A program made the translations under genes and the position numbers. A model generated the notes under the pieces. The model was not told where the DNA came from and made no database searches. It saw only the letters and a list, made by a program, of their open reading frames with translations. A DNA stretch of 64,000 nucleotides from Prostheceraeus crozeri (taxonomy: Eukaryota > Platyhelminthes > Polycladida > Euryleptidae), in contig CAJQUW010001431.1 in assembly GCA_907163375.1 (NCBI GenBank), positions 1-64,000 on the forward strand. Reading direction: 5' to 3'. Positions within the stretch are counted from its first letter, which is position 1. Every line of letters begins with the position of its first letter. This document shows, piece after piece, positions 25,628 to 36,934 of this stretch.

Positions 25628-25633
25628 CTTCTC
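25628..25633. repeat. Right target-site duplication of Polinton B (CTTCTC)
   Basis: Identical to 6776-6781. Confidence 0.93.
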
Positions 25634-27990
25634 ATAAGAATTATTAAATACAATCCTTGATACTTCAACATGATGAAAAGGTTTGAATCAATTAGAGAAA
25701 AGCTTTTCATGAGAATTAAAGATATTCAGTGAACAGATGCACTCACTGAACAAAAGGCATGTTATAGAACGACATCTTAACGGACATACTGTTACAACAA
25801 AGCATGAAATGACAATGGCTGCCGCAATTCACTGATGTTCATCTGCACTTTCATCTTGGATAAAGACTTTTATATTTGGATCACGTCTCTATCACATTCA
25901 AAATAATACAACGGTGATTTCATGAACTTTCTCACAACAGTAACCATTCATCGACGATTGACTTCCCATGTAGTTTCATTAATGATGAACTTTAATTGAA
26001 GACAGTTCGGACAGTTGCAGTCCAATTTTCTTCTCCTTATCAAACAACTACATAAATCACAAAAATGTCAAAAACAGCACAAATGTAAACGTCCAAGAAT
26101 AATTGCAGAAAAATGCGATATTGGGATGATGAATATCATTCCCCTGACAAAGAACTAAACACTATTCACTGGAATGAAATAACATCATTGGATTTAACCA
26201 ATTCTGATCTAGTTTGAGTCAAGTTCATTCTATAATAATTGGTTTGAACATCCGTGCTTATTGCTTTGTGCGCAACTGTTCATGTACTTGTCAATCTTAG
26301 TCAACTTAGTTTTGATCTAGAATTATGCAGTAATTTAGCAGGAAACCGAAGGGACTGACTTCATGTAAGTAGACTGGACCACTAAGAGAAATTGTCCGCT
26401 TATTCTAACAGCCCGCTTGAGGGACTCTACTACATTTCCTTGTATGTTGTATTATTATTCCAGATAACTTATATTTTAACCCGCCACAAATTGCAATAGT
26501 TTTGCACCTTGTAGAGAATAAATCCCTCACAACATATAAAAATTTAGGAAAATCTAATTAGTAGAACACTCTGAATTCTCCAGCTGAAGTCCCAAGTTTT
26601 TTTCGAAATAAATGTTTAATGGCCAGCATTGCGCCTTAGTGAACTCGATTGCTCCAATGAAATTGCAGATACAGATCGCAACAGCCAATCAAAATGATGT
26701 ATTGCAACTTTGTCTCACTTACTGGATTTATCTTCCACATTGCTCTTACCAATACCATCTACGTTTTCTGAATTATGTCCTTTCCAGACAGTAGATTTCT
26801 CAGTCACTAGTTCAAAAACACTTGTAGATATATGCAGATGTAAGCTGAGGCAGATTTGTGCAAGTTTAGTCACAAGTCTAAGAGTTTCACCATCAATAAT
26901 CGACTACTTTTTGCAACTATGGGTCGACAACACGATTTCACCTATACTGTGATATATTAACTGAGATACGAAACTGATTTCATTGTGCCGGTATCATAAA
27001 AAATTTTGAATGAACAAGTTATTTGAAAAATTCATAGATTTTAAAATTTCAGCAAATTTACAAAATTATAGAGTTATGAAACTTTTTTACTTGCAAATGA
27101 TTATGATTGTAGCCATAGCCGCAATAGAATGACATGATATACAAGGACATTTTATGTATAAATTCAATCAAAATACAGGTTTTTGTATCAGCGGAATGTT
27201 TGAATGTTTTGAAAAAATTGGAGAAAGCAAATTTAGCTGTAACTTGATAAAGAAGAATATTAAAAATTGAAATTAAAATTGGATAAATCGATTAGATACC
27301 ATAAGTAATTAACTGAATAGCAAATAAAAATTCCATATGTGACAATGAAACCAAACTAATATTACCATTATTCAGTAGTTGTTCACAAAAAGTAGCTAAT
27401 ACTATAAACAAAATTTACTTTGAAATTAACCAAAACAAGTAAATTTACAGCAAAAATAAGAATTTGAGGCAAACTATATGTAAATAAATTTCATTAATCA
27501 TGAAAATAGATAATTATACATTTTTAGGATATGACCATGTCAGCACTAATATTTTAATGCTCTTGCTAATACAAATAAAATAGATACCGCTTGTTTTTAT
27601 CATTATCAACTCAGTATAATGTCCATAATCCGGAATTCAGCCATCCCATATCATATTCACACCTTCATTACTGAAGTATTGGCCAAATATTGCTGCTTAA
27701 TTGTATTTATCATGTCATTGTTCACCACACCTCTTACTGCGTAATTGTATGGTTCATTTTCATTTTTCAACATGTGTTATATTCTTAATTCATGCGATTC
27801 ATCGAACCATTTTCATCATGTGTGCTGTGTCATTTGCAAATGTATAGAAGCATCGAACTACATCGCACCATTTCATTCATGAAATTCTCTGACCATGTAT
27901 GTGCCTCCCATCGTGCTTCACAGTATCACAATAAAAAATTTTCGAGAACCAAGGAAGTCTCTCGAAACTCCGGAGTCTCCTCGCATTGTG
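25634..27990. other. No gene recognised
   Basis: Right flank of Polinton B. Frames are short and without motifs on both strands. It could include the distal end of Polinton A if Polinton B inserted inside it, but nothing recognisable shows this. Confidence 0.6.
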
Positions 27991-28008
27991 TTGTGCTTCG
28001 GAAGCTGT

Positions 28009-28033
28009 GGCCTGCCCATCGGTGCTTTGATCG
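28009..28033. repeat. 25-bp copy of part of the downstream LINE
   Basis: GTGGCCTGCCCATCGGTGCT and the following bases are repeated at 28609-28633 inside the LINE remnant, same orientation. A short CT-rich microsatellite (28065-28082) follows. Confidence 0.6.
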
Positions 28034-28390
28034 AGGCCACAGTGCGCGAAGATCAGGACAACAAACTCTCTCTCTCTCCCTCAGAAAGCATATTCTTTTA
28101 ACATTTTATGAATAACTATAATCAAAGAACAGGTTTTTGCATCAACGAATTGCTTGAATGTTTTGAAAACAATTGGATGAAGCATATTTGTCTGTATGTT
28201 GATAACGAAAAATATAAGGTGCAAAACTAGACAACTGTCATCTTATGACAGGGAAACTCATGCGCTCTGTTGTGCGATGTTGTGTGTCGAATGCTCTTTC
28301 ATTTGGTGTCAGTGTTTAAATAACATGGAAAGCTAGTCAAATGGCTATCACTCACTGTCTGTATTTACTGCACTTACCGTGACGTGGTAA

Positions 28391-28909
28391 TCATTCATCA
28401 TCATCATGGTCTCTCTCCATGCGGAGGAACCCATCTCTGAATCGCTTCCAGTCACATCTGTCCATTGCTCTTCTCGCACACAGTGTCCCGAAGCACCTCA
28501 CGAAGTCGTCACTCCACCTTGTTCGTGGTCGTCCTCTTGGCTTCGTCCACGGACGCGGTGTCCATTCCGTAATGCTCTGCGTCCAACGGTTGTCTTCGAG
28601 GCGGAAGATGTGGCCTGCCCATCGGTGCTTTGATTTGTCCATGTGAGAAAGGGTGTCGTCGACCTGGGTTTGCTCCCAGGTCTGAGCAACTGCCAGCAGC
28701 ATTTTCCTCATCTTGTTGTTTAGGGCCCATGTTTCGCTGCTGTATGTCATGACCGGGAGGATGCGCTCATTGAAAGCTCTACACTTGATTTTTATGCTGG
28801 CTTTCCTGCTTCTCATTATGTCATTTAGGTTAACAAATGCTCCCCAACCCAGGAAATCATTAGTGATGAGAAAAGCTAGGCAAAAATGTCCTTCTTCTAA
28901 AGTTTTCAA
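28391..28909 (-). pseudogene. 3' end of a non-LTR retrotransposon reverse transcriptase ORF
   Basis: The frame encodes the characteristic C-terminal region of LINE-type endonuclease-reverse transcriptases: an FNERILPVMTYSSETW block (thumb region), then RWAGHIFRLEDNRWT and RPRGRPRTRW-type sequence (KPRGRPRTRW), ending in RMERDHDDDE. A short ATC/GAT run at 28391-28407 may be the LINE tail. No catalytic RT core is present, so this is a 5'-truncated copy. Confidence 0.85.
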
Positions 28910-29129
28910 TGGAAAGCCTTTTTTGGAAGACTAGAGTGGCTCTGGGAAGCCTAAAGTGGCTTTAAAATTGTAGCTAAGGAAATTCATCTTTGCTTGTAAC
29001 GCAAGTCAAATTGTTCGCCGAACTCGTGAAATACAGCCATGGCCAAATGTCACCGGACATAGACACTTTTTTGGATACTAATTTTATCAGTACAATTACA
29101 AAAAATGTTCTTTAGACTATTTCTGTGGT

Positions 29130-29400
29130 AGGTTATTGTGCTTATTGTGCTGCCAACACCTTTGTTGGAGAAGCATCCCCACACCATCACAATAACAGCA
29201 TGCTTTATCGTCGCCATAGTGCATTCTGGAAGGTAACGTTCTCCGATTCTTCGTCTGACTCTGAGCGACCCTCGATTACCGTGCAGATCAAAGGACGATT
29301 CATCCGAGAATATCGTTCTTTTTCAGTAGTCAGGGCCTTTCTGAGAATATTTTTGAGCAAACAAAACTCTTCTACGCCTCTAAAAGTCATATAGGTTTTC
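29130..29400 (-). pseudogene. Tc1-like transposase fragment
   Basis: On the minus strand, in shifting frames, SDESSFDLHGNRG (first catalytic Asp region), then RRRIGERYLP and IVMVWGCFS, the standard central segment of Tc1 family transposases. Both ends are missing and the reading frame is broken near 29,310. Confidence 0.75.
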
Positions 29401-30237
29401 TTGCTGGACGCCTTGAGCTAAAGCCTGTGCGCTGTAATCGCCTTCTGATTGTTCGCTCATTTATTGAAGCTCCGAAGTTTCCAAGAGTCGCCTTGATTTG
29501 CCTTGAAGATAAAAATCGGGTTTGTTCACAGCGTCGAATAATCTTTCAGTAGAAAATATAGCAAAAAAAGTAGAAAAAGTAGCAATGTCAGGTACTGAAT
29601 GCTTAATAAAATCTCGAATAAACTAAAATATTCATTAAAATCTTTCAATTTCAGTAGCAGGCCTGTCTACGTAATCTTAGTCCCTTAATGAAGAGAGAAA
29701 CCTTTTTGCTACTACTCGAACCTAAGCTTTTGGGCTAACGTTGACTCCAGAACGGCAAAAATTTGTAAGTTAAGGAAAGAAGCTTTTACTTCCATAGAAA
29801 GTCCACAATGTTCAAAATGTCCTGTCATAAAGTTCATTTTAATCAATGCACATAACAATCTCAACATAGATTTTTGTTAGGTTGCAAAAACAACATATTT
29901 AAGCAACTACTTACAGGATGGTATTACACTTCATTCATCATGGACGCATGAATATATGGCGGAAGCCGACTGCATGTTGCGTTCAACTTTTTACCCATTA
30001 AATTTCGGCTTCTCCGTTTGTAGTTTCAATGATAATATTTTGACAAATTCTAAGCTGATTATCTAATTTTCTGCATCCTATAATATACTAATAATTGCTT
30101 CAATATTTTTTCACAATTCAAGTGCTGAAATATAATACTTCCTTGCATTGAGTGCTCTGTGACATTCATGATATTTGTTCAGAGATCTTTATAATTAAGC
30201 TTAAAGTATTAAGAATCATCCATTGAATGTATATAAT

Positions 30238-30642
30238 GGCGAACATCCATCGGAAGGATCCCCTTGTTGCAACAAAGCAGGTACTGTGTTAAAATAGGCA
30301 TGGAGACAGGATATTGCTGTCTACCTGACAGGGATCGCTGGCCACGAGCTTAGTAATCACGTCTACATGTGACACCAGGAGGAGGAGGAGGATTCATCGA
30401 TTCGAAGAACAGATGACTGATGAATCACGTTAGTCAACGTCGAGCTAAGGCTATGATTCCGCTACAGGAATTTCTACAGACAATTGAACCAGATAATCGA
30501 TGTTACAGACATCGAACGTTTGGGAAAATTGGGAAGCATTCCTCATTTATATGTCTGGGACCTTCCCGGTATAATGCAAATAGAGATTTTTGATAGTGGA
30601 GCATTTTTTTCAATATGAGGGGTCCTTCCGATGGATGTCCGC
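30238..30642. mobile_element. MITE-like element with about 27-bp inverted ends
   Basis: GGCGAACATCCATCGGAAGG at 30238-30257 is matched by its inverse at 30623-30642 (one mismatch); the similarity extends about 27 bp. The interior has no coding potential. The flanks are TA-rich (TATAT on both sides), so a TA-type duplication is possible but not certain. Confidence 0.7.
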
Positions 30643-31082
30643 TATATCTATACAGTAAGTTGCGCTTATTGTATTAAGAATTCATTATTGTATCATTCGT
30701 GTGTTATGTTTAGAAGTTTCGAAACTGTCAGTTATTATTATGGACGTTAACTAACGAATATCTAATACATATGCCACCGAATAAGTCTCGCAAAGCGATT
30801 GCACACATCTTCTGCATGTGTGAGTACGCACAGTGCAGAAACAGGAATTTCAATGCATTTCCAGCAGAGATGGGATTGATCACTGTCCGTGGATTCTGGC
30901 CCGGCATTCAATGGCACCAGCCAGAGCTACTGTCAATTAAAGGTAAGTACATGTAGGTGAGCGGTGCGCCTGCTATTGTTTCTTTCGCTTCAAGATTCCT
31001 TTTCAGTTTCGAAGGATTTCGATTTTAGTGAGAAATCATTGTGTCACAAGCAACCTTGTGTCAAAATAGAAAAGTAAGAAAG

Positions 31083-31279
31083 ATTTCACAGGTAAAAGAG
31101 AGTAAGGTGTAAAGGAAGTCTTCACGCCGAGTATGCAGACCGCCATTTAACCATCGACCGTTAAGAAGGCGCTGGACGCCGAAGCCCCATCACGCTGTGA
31201 GAAGTGTAACTATATTACTTTGTACTTTTGATTAATAAATTATTTCGAGTCAGATACTCTCTTTACTTACCTGTGAAAT
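31083..31279. mobile_element. Small inverted-repeat element, about 197 bp
   Basis: ATTTCACAGGTAA at 31083 and TTACCTGTGAAAT ending at 31279, with the adjoining AGAGAGT/ACTCTCT also inverted (23-24 bp in all). No target duplication was obvious. Confidence 0.5.
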
Positions 31280-32702
31280 GCATCGCCTGACTCGCAAACT
31301 GGTAAACTATGAAAAGTAAGATGTCTGCAGTCTTTGGTAGTGTACCTGAGATAAAATGTACGAATCATTCGATGGTGAGGGTGCAAAAGATTATTATTGC
31401 ATCATTCATATGTGTGAATGCCTCTTTTGTATTATGATCTTGGCATTACTTAGTGATTACGAGGCCTATATAGAAAAATATGCAAATTATGAAGTGATGC
31501 ATAAACATGTTCCGAAATATCATGATGGCACAATATTTGCACTGTAAAGGAGCAAATATTTTCTTCTTAACATGAACAAATAAAAAGGCCTACTCGTCAT
31601 AAAATTCCGAAAAACTTGCATTTTTGCTACAAGCGGAAATATATAGCTGATTTTATGTAACTGCTTCAATCGCTTCATTCCGACTATCTGAAAAATTTTA
31701 AGCTGGCCATTTATGATTTGCTGGCGCAAGTATTCTTGGCACGTGGATTTATAAAAATAACAAGTGGTAGAATGTTTTCTTTCTTGATGAAGCACTCTCC
31801 AGTCAACAAATGGAGTCTTTGTTGATTTAAGTGTGGTACTTTATTTTCAATCCATTCAATCCGCATCTGAGAAAATGTTCACATTATCGAATTTTTTATA
31901 ATAGTGATGCATATTACAGCATCCTCAAAAAAGTGCCTATTTTTATAATGAAATTATTGAAATTATGATACTTCAAAACATGTACTAATCATCAAAGAAA
32001 TATCCGTATTTCTCTTTGACCGTTTAATTCAAAATAAAGATAAAAAGAAAAATTAAACACCAGATCCCAAAATTTTCGGCGTAGTCTTCAGCAGGGGTGT
32101 CAAGCAAACTGTCTTTCAACTCACAAAATGAGCATTCATTTGTGGACTTTCAATAGATAACTCAACAGCTTCCACTTTACGATGGCCACTGATAAACTTA
32201 AAATTTCTATGAATAATATTCCATTTTATGATTACAGCATTGACCGAGCAATGACCTTGTAAGTGCTGAAATACAGCTGAATTCTCCTTTCTTAAATGTT
32301 CATAACACGAGAATGCACTATGCAAGTGAATTCATAAGCATAAAATTTAACATTATAGGTATTGGGATATGATGCACATTCACAAGCTTCATAATTTTTG
32401 TAAAAGCAGCCATTTTGTTGCGTTCGTAATTCACAATGCGAAGAAATGTTTATAAGAAATTTGAAAATGCTCTGTTGTACCCTGAGAAACAATTCAAACG
32501 TCTTGCGTTTCATTTTATCTCCGTGAAAAGGTAAAAGTTGCTTTCCTCTATACAAAGTGCGTTTTACAATGTTGATAAATTTGAGATAACAACAATTATA
32601 AAGAAAACGAATTTTCACTAGGTTTTTGCTGTTGAAAATAATATGTACATCATCACAGCTACTTCGAATAGATCGATTAAATTCATAAATTGCAGTGCTA
32701 TG
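31280..32702. other. No gene recognised
   Basis: AT-rich with short frames only; nothing family-specific was seen on either strand. Confidence 0.6.
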
Positions 32703-33230
32703 TTAAAAAAGTTAGCAGGCGCACGAAAAAACGTTCACAAACTTCTCTGTAGAACTTGATGTCGTCTGTGTCTCTTTGCTGTGTGATCCGGTTGATAACA
32801 GTCACTGAAACTTTGCACAATTTGGCGTGTTTAATGTTGAACTGGCTGCTCATTGTTCGATTGCTACCGTATTTAGTCAGCAGATTGTGCCATTTCATTA
32901 ACGTTACACATAGAAATTGACAACAATAAAACATCTAGAATGGAAATTAAGCTTCATGCAATGCACAATAACGGCACATAAATCGCACGCATTTTCACTT
33001 AGATGCACGTGCCAACGTCTGTATGATTGGGTTAGAATCAGTCACATGTGTAAATCGAAGCTTTTAATTGGTGGTTCATGCCCCAACTTAGTTCCCCCGG
33101 ATGTGCCGCGACCTTGAGTCAGTTTCCATTCTAGCCAACTTCAGATAAACAGTTCATTTCTATGACGTTACATGTTCCAATGTTTCCTTTCTAGTCATAC
33201 AGAAGAAGAGACAACATGTCTAATTCTGTG
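32703..33230. repeat. Dispersed repeat R, copy 1, split by a MITE
   Basis: Nearly identical to 54692-54956 (about 265 bp) except that it is interrupted by the element at 32909-33164. The minus strand of both copies can be read in part (KWHNLLTKYGSNRTMSSQFN), so R may derive from a coding transposon, family unknown. Confidence 0.85.
32909..33164 (+). mobile_element. hAT-like MITE, copy 1 (256 bp)
   Basis: Begins CATAGAAAT and ends ATTTCTATG, flanked by a perfect 8-bp duplication ACGTTACA (32901-32908 and 33165-33172). The uninterrupted form of the target is present in repeat R copy 2 near 54,890-54,900. An 8-bp duplication and short ends fit the hAT superfamily. Confidence 0.88.
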
Positions 33231-33289
33231 GTTACCACATATTGTCATCACAAAAGCAGTCTGTAGTTCATTCAAGTCATTTTTCACTT

Positions 33290-34015
33290 TATAATAAAGA
33301 AGAGATGGTTGATAGTGACGAGAAGCAATCTGTTGATCGGATAAGAACAATCACATTCAGGGAAGCCAAAGATGCCGGCGCAGCCTTCATCACACGCCAG
33401 TCGGTTGCTCAACAAATTGGGAGAAGTGAGGAGTTTGCAAGATCAACAGGAGGAGAGATCCCTATGACTGCTGGATCGATAAAGAAGGAATAGGAAGAGG
33501 TGCTGGTTCGCCCTTCATGCATTGGAATTCGCAGTTGCTCTAGCATCAAGAAAATGATATGGGTGATCAAAGAAGACGGTGAAACATGGAATGGAGAAGA
33601 TTTTCGTGAAGTTATATTTGAGCAAAAATGTATTTCCGTTTCTGAGAAACGAGGAAAACGTAGAGGACGTTGATCAAGCTACCTTGCTGCATGACAAAGC
33701 TCCGCGCTTTAAGGCAATGCGAACACAAGAGATGTTAAGGAATTCTGGATTTGACTTCTTCGATGACATCGTTTGGCCAGGGAGCTCTCCCGATCTTAAC
33801 CCTGCGAAAATATTGGTATAATATTAAAGAATAAAGTTGATGCTTTACTTCACCGAAATTTTTATCACTTGAAGAAAGAACTGGTACGCACTGCATTAAC
33901 GAAAATCTTGAAAGACATGGAGAATGACGGAGAGCTCTTTGAAAATCTGCTGAACTCTTATCCGAACCGTCTACGAGCTGTAAAAGTATCCCGTGGGGGA
34001 CACACAGACTATTAA
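33290..34015 (+). pseudogene. Mariner/Tc1-like transposase remnant
   Basis: An N-terminal helix-turn-helix-like stretch (REAKDAGAAFITRQSVAQQI) is followed, after loss of the central part and frame changes, by the C-terminal catalytic region LLHDKAPRFKAM ... DDIVWPGSSPDLNPA and a helical tail reaching a stop near 34,012. The first catalytic Asp segment is absent, so the copy is dead. Confidence 0.7.
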
Positions 34016-36041
34016 ATATTTAGTTCATCAATTAATACGTTTTTATTGCGATTGAAATCAAAAATTCGCTTATAAATTTAAATTTTAAAACGTCCAATAT
34101 TTACGGGCACATCTTTGTGGGACTTCCGGTACTTAAGCATTTATCTACATTCTTAGATATCAAAACCATGTGACTAAGTCAAGCTTTTAGGTCAAAATGC
34201 AAGATGAGACCACACATTTGAAGACTACCGAAGCCCCAATACATACCTGAATATAAAGAAAGTAGGCGTTCATTTCTCGTAAGTAAAAATCTATACAGAG
34301 TGTTTGCACAGATGCATTCAAGTAAACTTCAAGTAATACATAAGAACATGATAAAAGAACTTTCCGCATAATCAATGCACGTACATATGCATTGAATGAT
34401 TTACTAACTCTGTTTCAATTAGCATTGTATAATATGTTGAAGGAAAAAGGAACTCGGGGATTTTTCAGTTCGAAAAATAGGATAGGAATTTACAAGGCAA
34501 AAGATCGCTCAACAAGTACTGAGTCACTTTCAATGACACTCAACAAATTATGTGACAATTTAATTCGCCTTTCGTTCTAAATCAATATCACATTTTGATA
34601 TACCATCAAAGTATGCTGTACATTATACAATGAACTCTCTTCAACTTTGACAAGCACATTGTTATCTTTTTTATTGAGTCCGACGAAAACTGGGGAAGAA
34701 GAGTCAAAAACTGATCGGATGAATGCCAAATAGATGTTAAGTCATGTAACTTTCTAGTTGAAGAAAAGGGCGTCGACAAATCTAAACCGAAACAGAGCAT
34801 TCGGCAGTTCATACTCTAAATCTTTCCTCAAGTGTACTTAGACGCTTTCAATTGCGTATACCCTCGTTCTCATGTCATTACACTGGACATCTGCCAAAAA
34901 TGCTTCCAGACCTCACCAGACCTCCTTTTATCATGTAATATATGCCACCCATTGTCATAAGTAATCAAAATAGGCCTCATACGGTGTGAAAAATTTTAAT
35001 AATTCAGTTGCAATTTTTTATTGCCAAAGAACTCTTTCAAATAATATGCTCAATTTCGTTCTACTCTATACATACTGTAGAAGGACAGTATCTCCATGAC
35101 AAGAGACTTGAAGCTTTTGTGATTGAAGAAACAAAATGATATTTGAATGATCAACAGTCGGGCGCTATCAATCGATTATTCGACGTTTTTAAATTGGTAC
35201 GAACACGAATGCAAAAAAGTCGCGCCACTATTCTCAAATTCAATGTTTTTCAGCTGTGTCACTTGATGCAACATGTAGAGGTTTCAGTTGATGTTCAGAC
35301 CTAACTAGCTACTCATAGCTACATTATTTACATTGTTGAATCGATAAATTCAAATAAAATGAAACATTCTCTGTCTTCAATATGATGGTCCTTGAAATCA
35401 TCATGTTATTTCAATTAAATACGAACCTTTAGACCATAAGGAATAGACAAATAATGTTGATGACCACTGAAAATTACAAGTAGCAGATCTAAACCAAATC
35501 CTATTTCAAAGGGATTTCCTTTATGTTAAAAGAATATGTTAAGCTTCAAATTTATTTTTACTCATGACATGTATTTGGCAAACGTGTCATATATGAATTT
35601 ACATAACTTTTTACAGTTAAAGATAAGATTCGTTAAGTCAAATCAGCGTCATAAATCAAGTATAGTGATATGATGTACCTCAAATTGTCCCCCAAGTTAT
35701 ATTTCAGTTTGATCTCCATCATTGAGTTAAACGATGCGCACCTGAATAGTCGTAAAATTGTGCTTTTTAATTATGCTACAGATAGTAGAACTGTTCTACA
35801 TGCATTTTATGATTTTGATCGGCTTAAAACCGATCAAAATAATGTCAATAAATAAAAATAATATATATGATCAAATAATGTCAATAGCCCATTGGAATTG
35901 ATAGTAAAGCATTTCATTGCACGTCGACCAATGGTTGACTGCCTGCATGTCCTCAAAATCAATAAATACCAATCAGTGATGTCCAGAGATAGATTCATTT
36001 GCGTGTGGGTTAGCCTAGAGTGGACAAAATTCTATCTCAAA
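34016..36041. other. No gene recognised
   Basis: AT-rich sequence with short frames; nothing supportable seen. Confidence 0.6.
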
Positions 36042-36282
36042 CATAGAAATAGATTGTTTAACTGAAGTTGACTAGAATAGAAATTGACTCAAGGTCGCGG
36101 CACATCCGGGGGAACTAAGTTGGGGCATGAATGACCAATGAAAAGCTTCGATTTACACATGTGACTGATTCTTACCCAATCATACAGACGTTGACAAGTG
36201 TATCTAAGTGAAAATGCGTGCGATTTGTATTGCATGAAGCTTAACCTCCGTTCTAGAGGTTTTATTGTTGTCGATTTCTATG
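36042..36282 (-). mobile_element. hAT-like MITE, copy 2 (241 bp), inverted
   Basis: Reverse-oriented, diverged copy of 32909-33164 with the same CATAGAAAT/ATTTCTATG ends. Flanked by ATCTCAAA (36034-36041) and ATCTCAAC (36283-36290), a 7-of-8 target duplication. Confidence 0.85.
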
Positions 36283-36910
36283 ATCTCAACCATTGTTTGT
36301 AATGGTAGCAAGCGATAGAGATTGACATAAATATTCGTCTCTCTTTGGCTTGTTTGATTGGCCGAGCGCGCGCATTGAAGAAGGAGCTCTTATCAATGAA
36401 CACACGTACCTAAGAGGTCCGATTGCAGACAGGCCTGTCATGTTAAGAGTACGTGTATTTGACTGAATTTTTCTAAGTAATAAATTCGTCAGATAAAAAA
36501 TCACTCGCACCGTTCGACTCCTCAAGATCTAAATTTACTGACTGTGTGCGTTTAATTTGGTGTCAATCTTCCGGTTTGTCAGAATGCAGGCTTGAACTTA
36601 CACTGCATTCAATAGAAATATATCTTCTTGCCCATCGAGACTGATTCTGGCAATGACCATCAGCACTGAGGAAAGTCATGTCTAGACCCAAACACTTAAA
36701 CAAGGCAATTCATCTCTGTGGTTATGTCACAAATTTATCGAATATTCTGCGAAATTCGAGTTTCTGCGAATATTTCAGTAGGCCTACTTAGAATTAAAAT
36801 AACCATTGGGCAATCTTATTTATTATTCCCAATGGCATAATGCAAGTTTAAGTAAGTATCCTCATTGCTTCCGACGGGAGGTTCTTCATAGCGTTCGTAC
36901 AAGTAAAGCT

Positions 36911-36934
36911 GCGCTCTCTCTCTCTCTCTCTCTC
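36911..36934. repeat. CT dinucleotide microsatellite
   Basis: About eleven uninterrupted CT units. Confidence 0.85.

Noticed and set aside
28406..28646. Plus-strand ORFs of about 75 codons
   Set aside because: They are antisense to the LINE C-terminal coding region.
33242..33493. Independent small plus-strand gene
   Set aside because: It is the N-terminal part of the decayed mariner-like transposase that continues to 34,015.
32909..36282. A single 3.4-kb transposon bounded by 240-bp inverted repeats
   Set aside because: Each arm has its own 8-bp target duplication, so they are two independent MITE insertions in opposite orientation.
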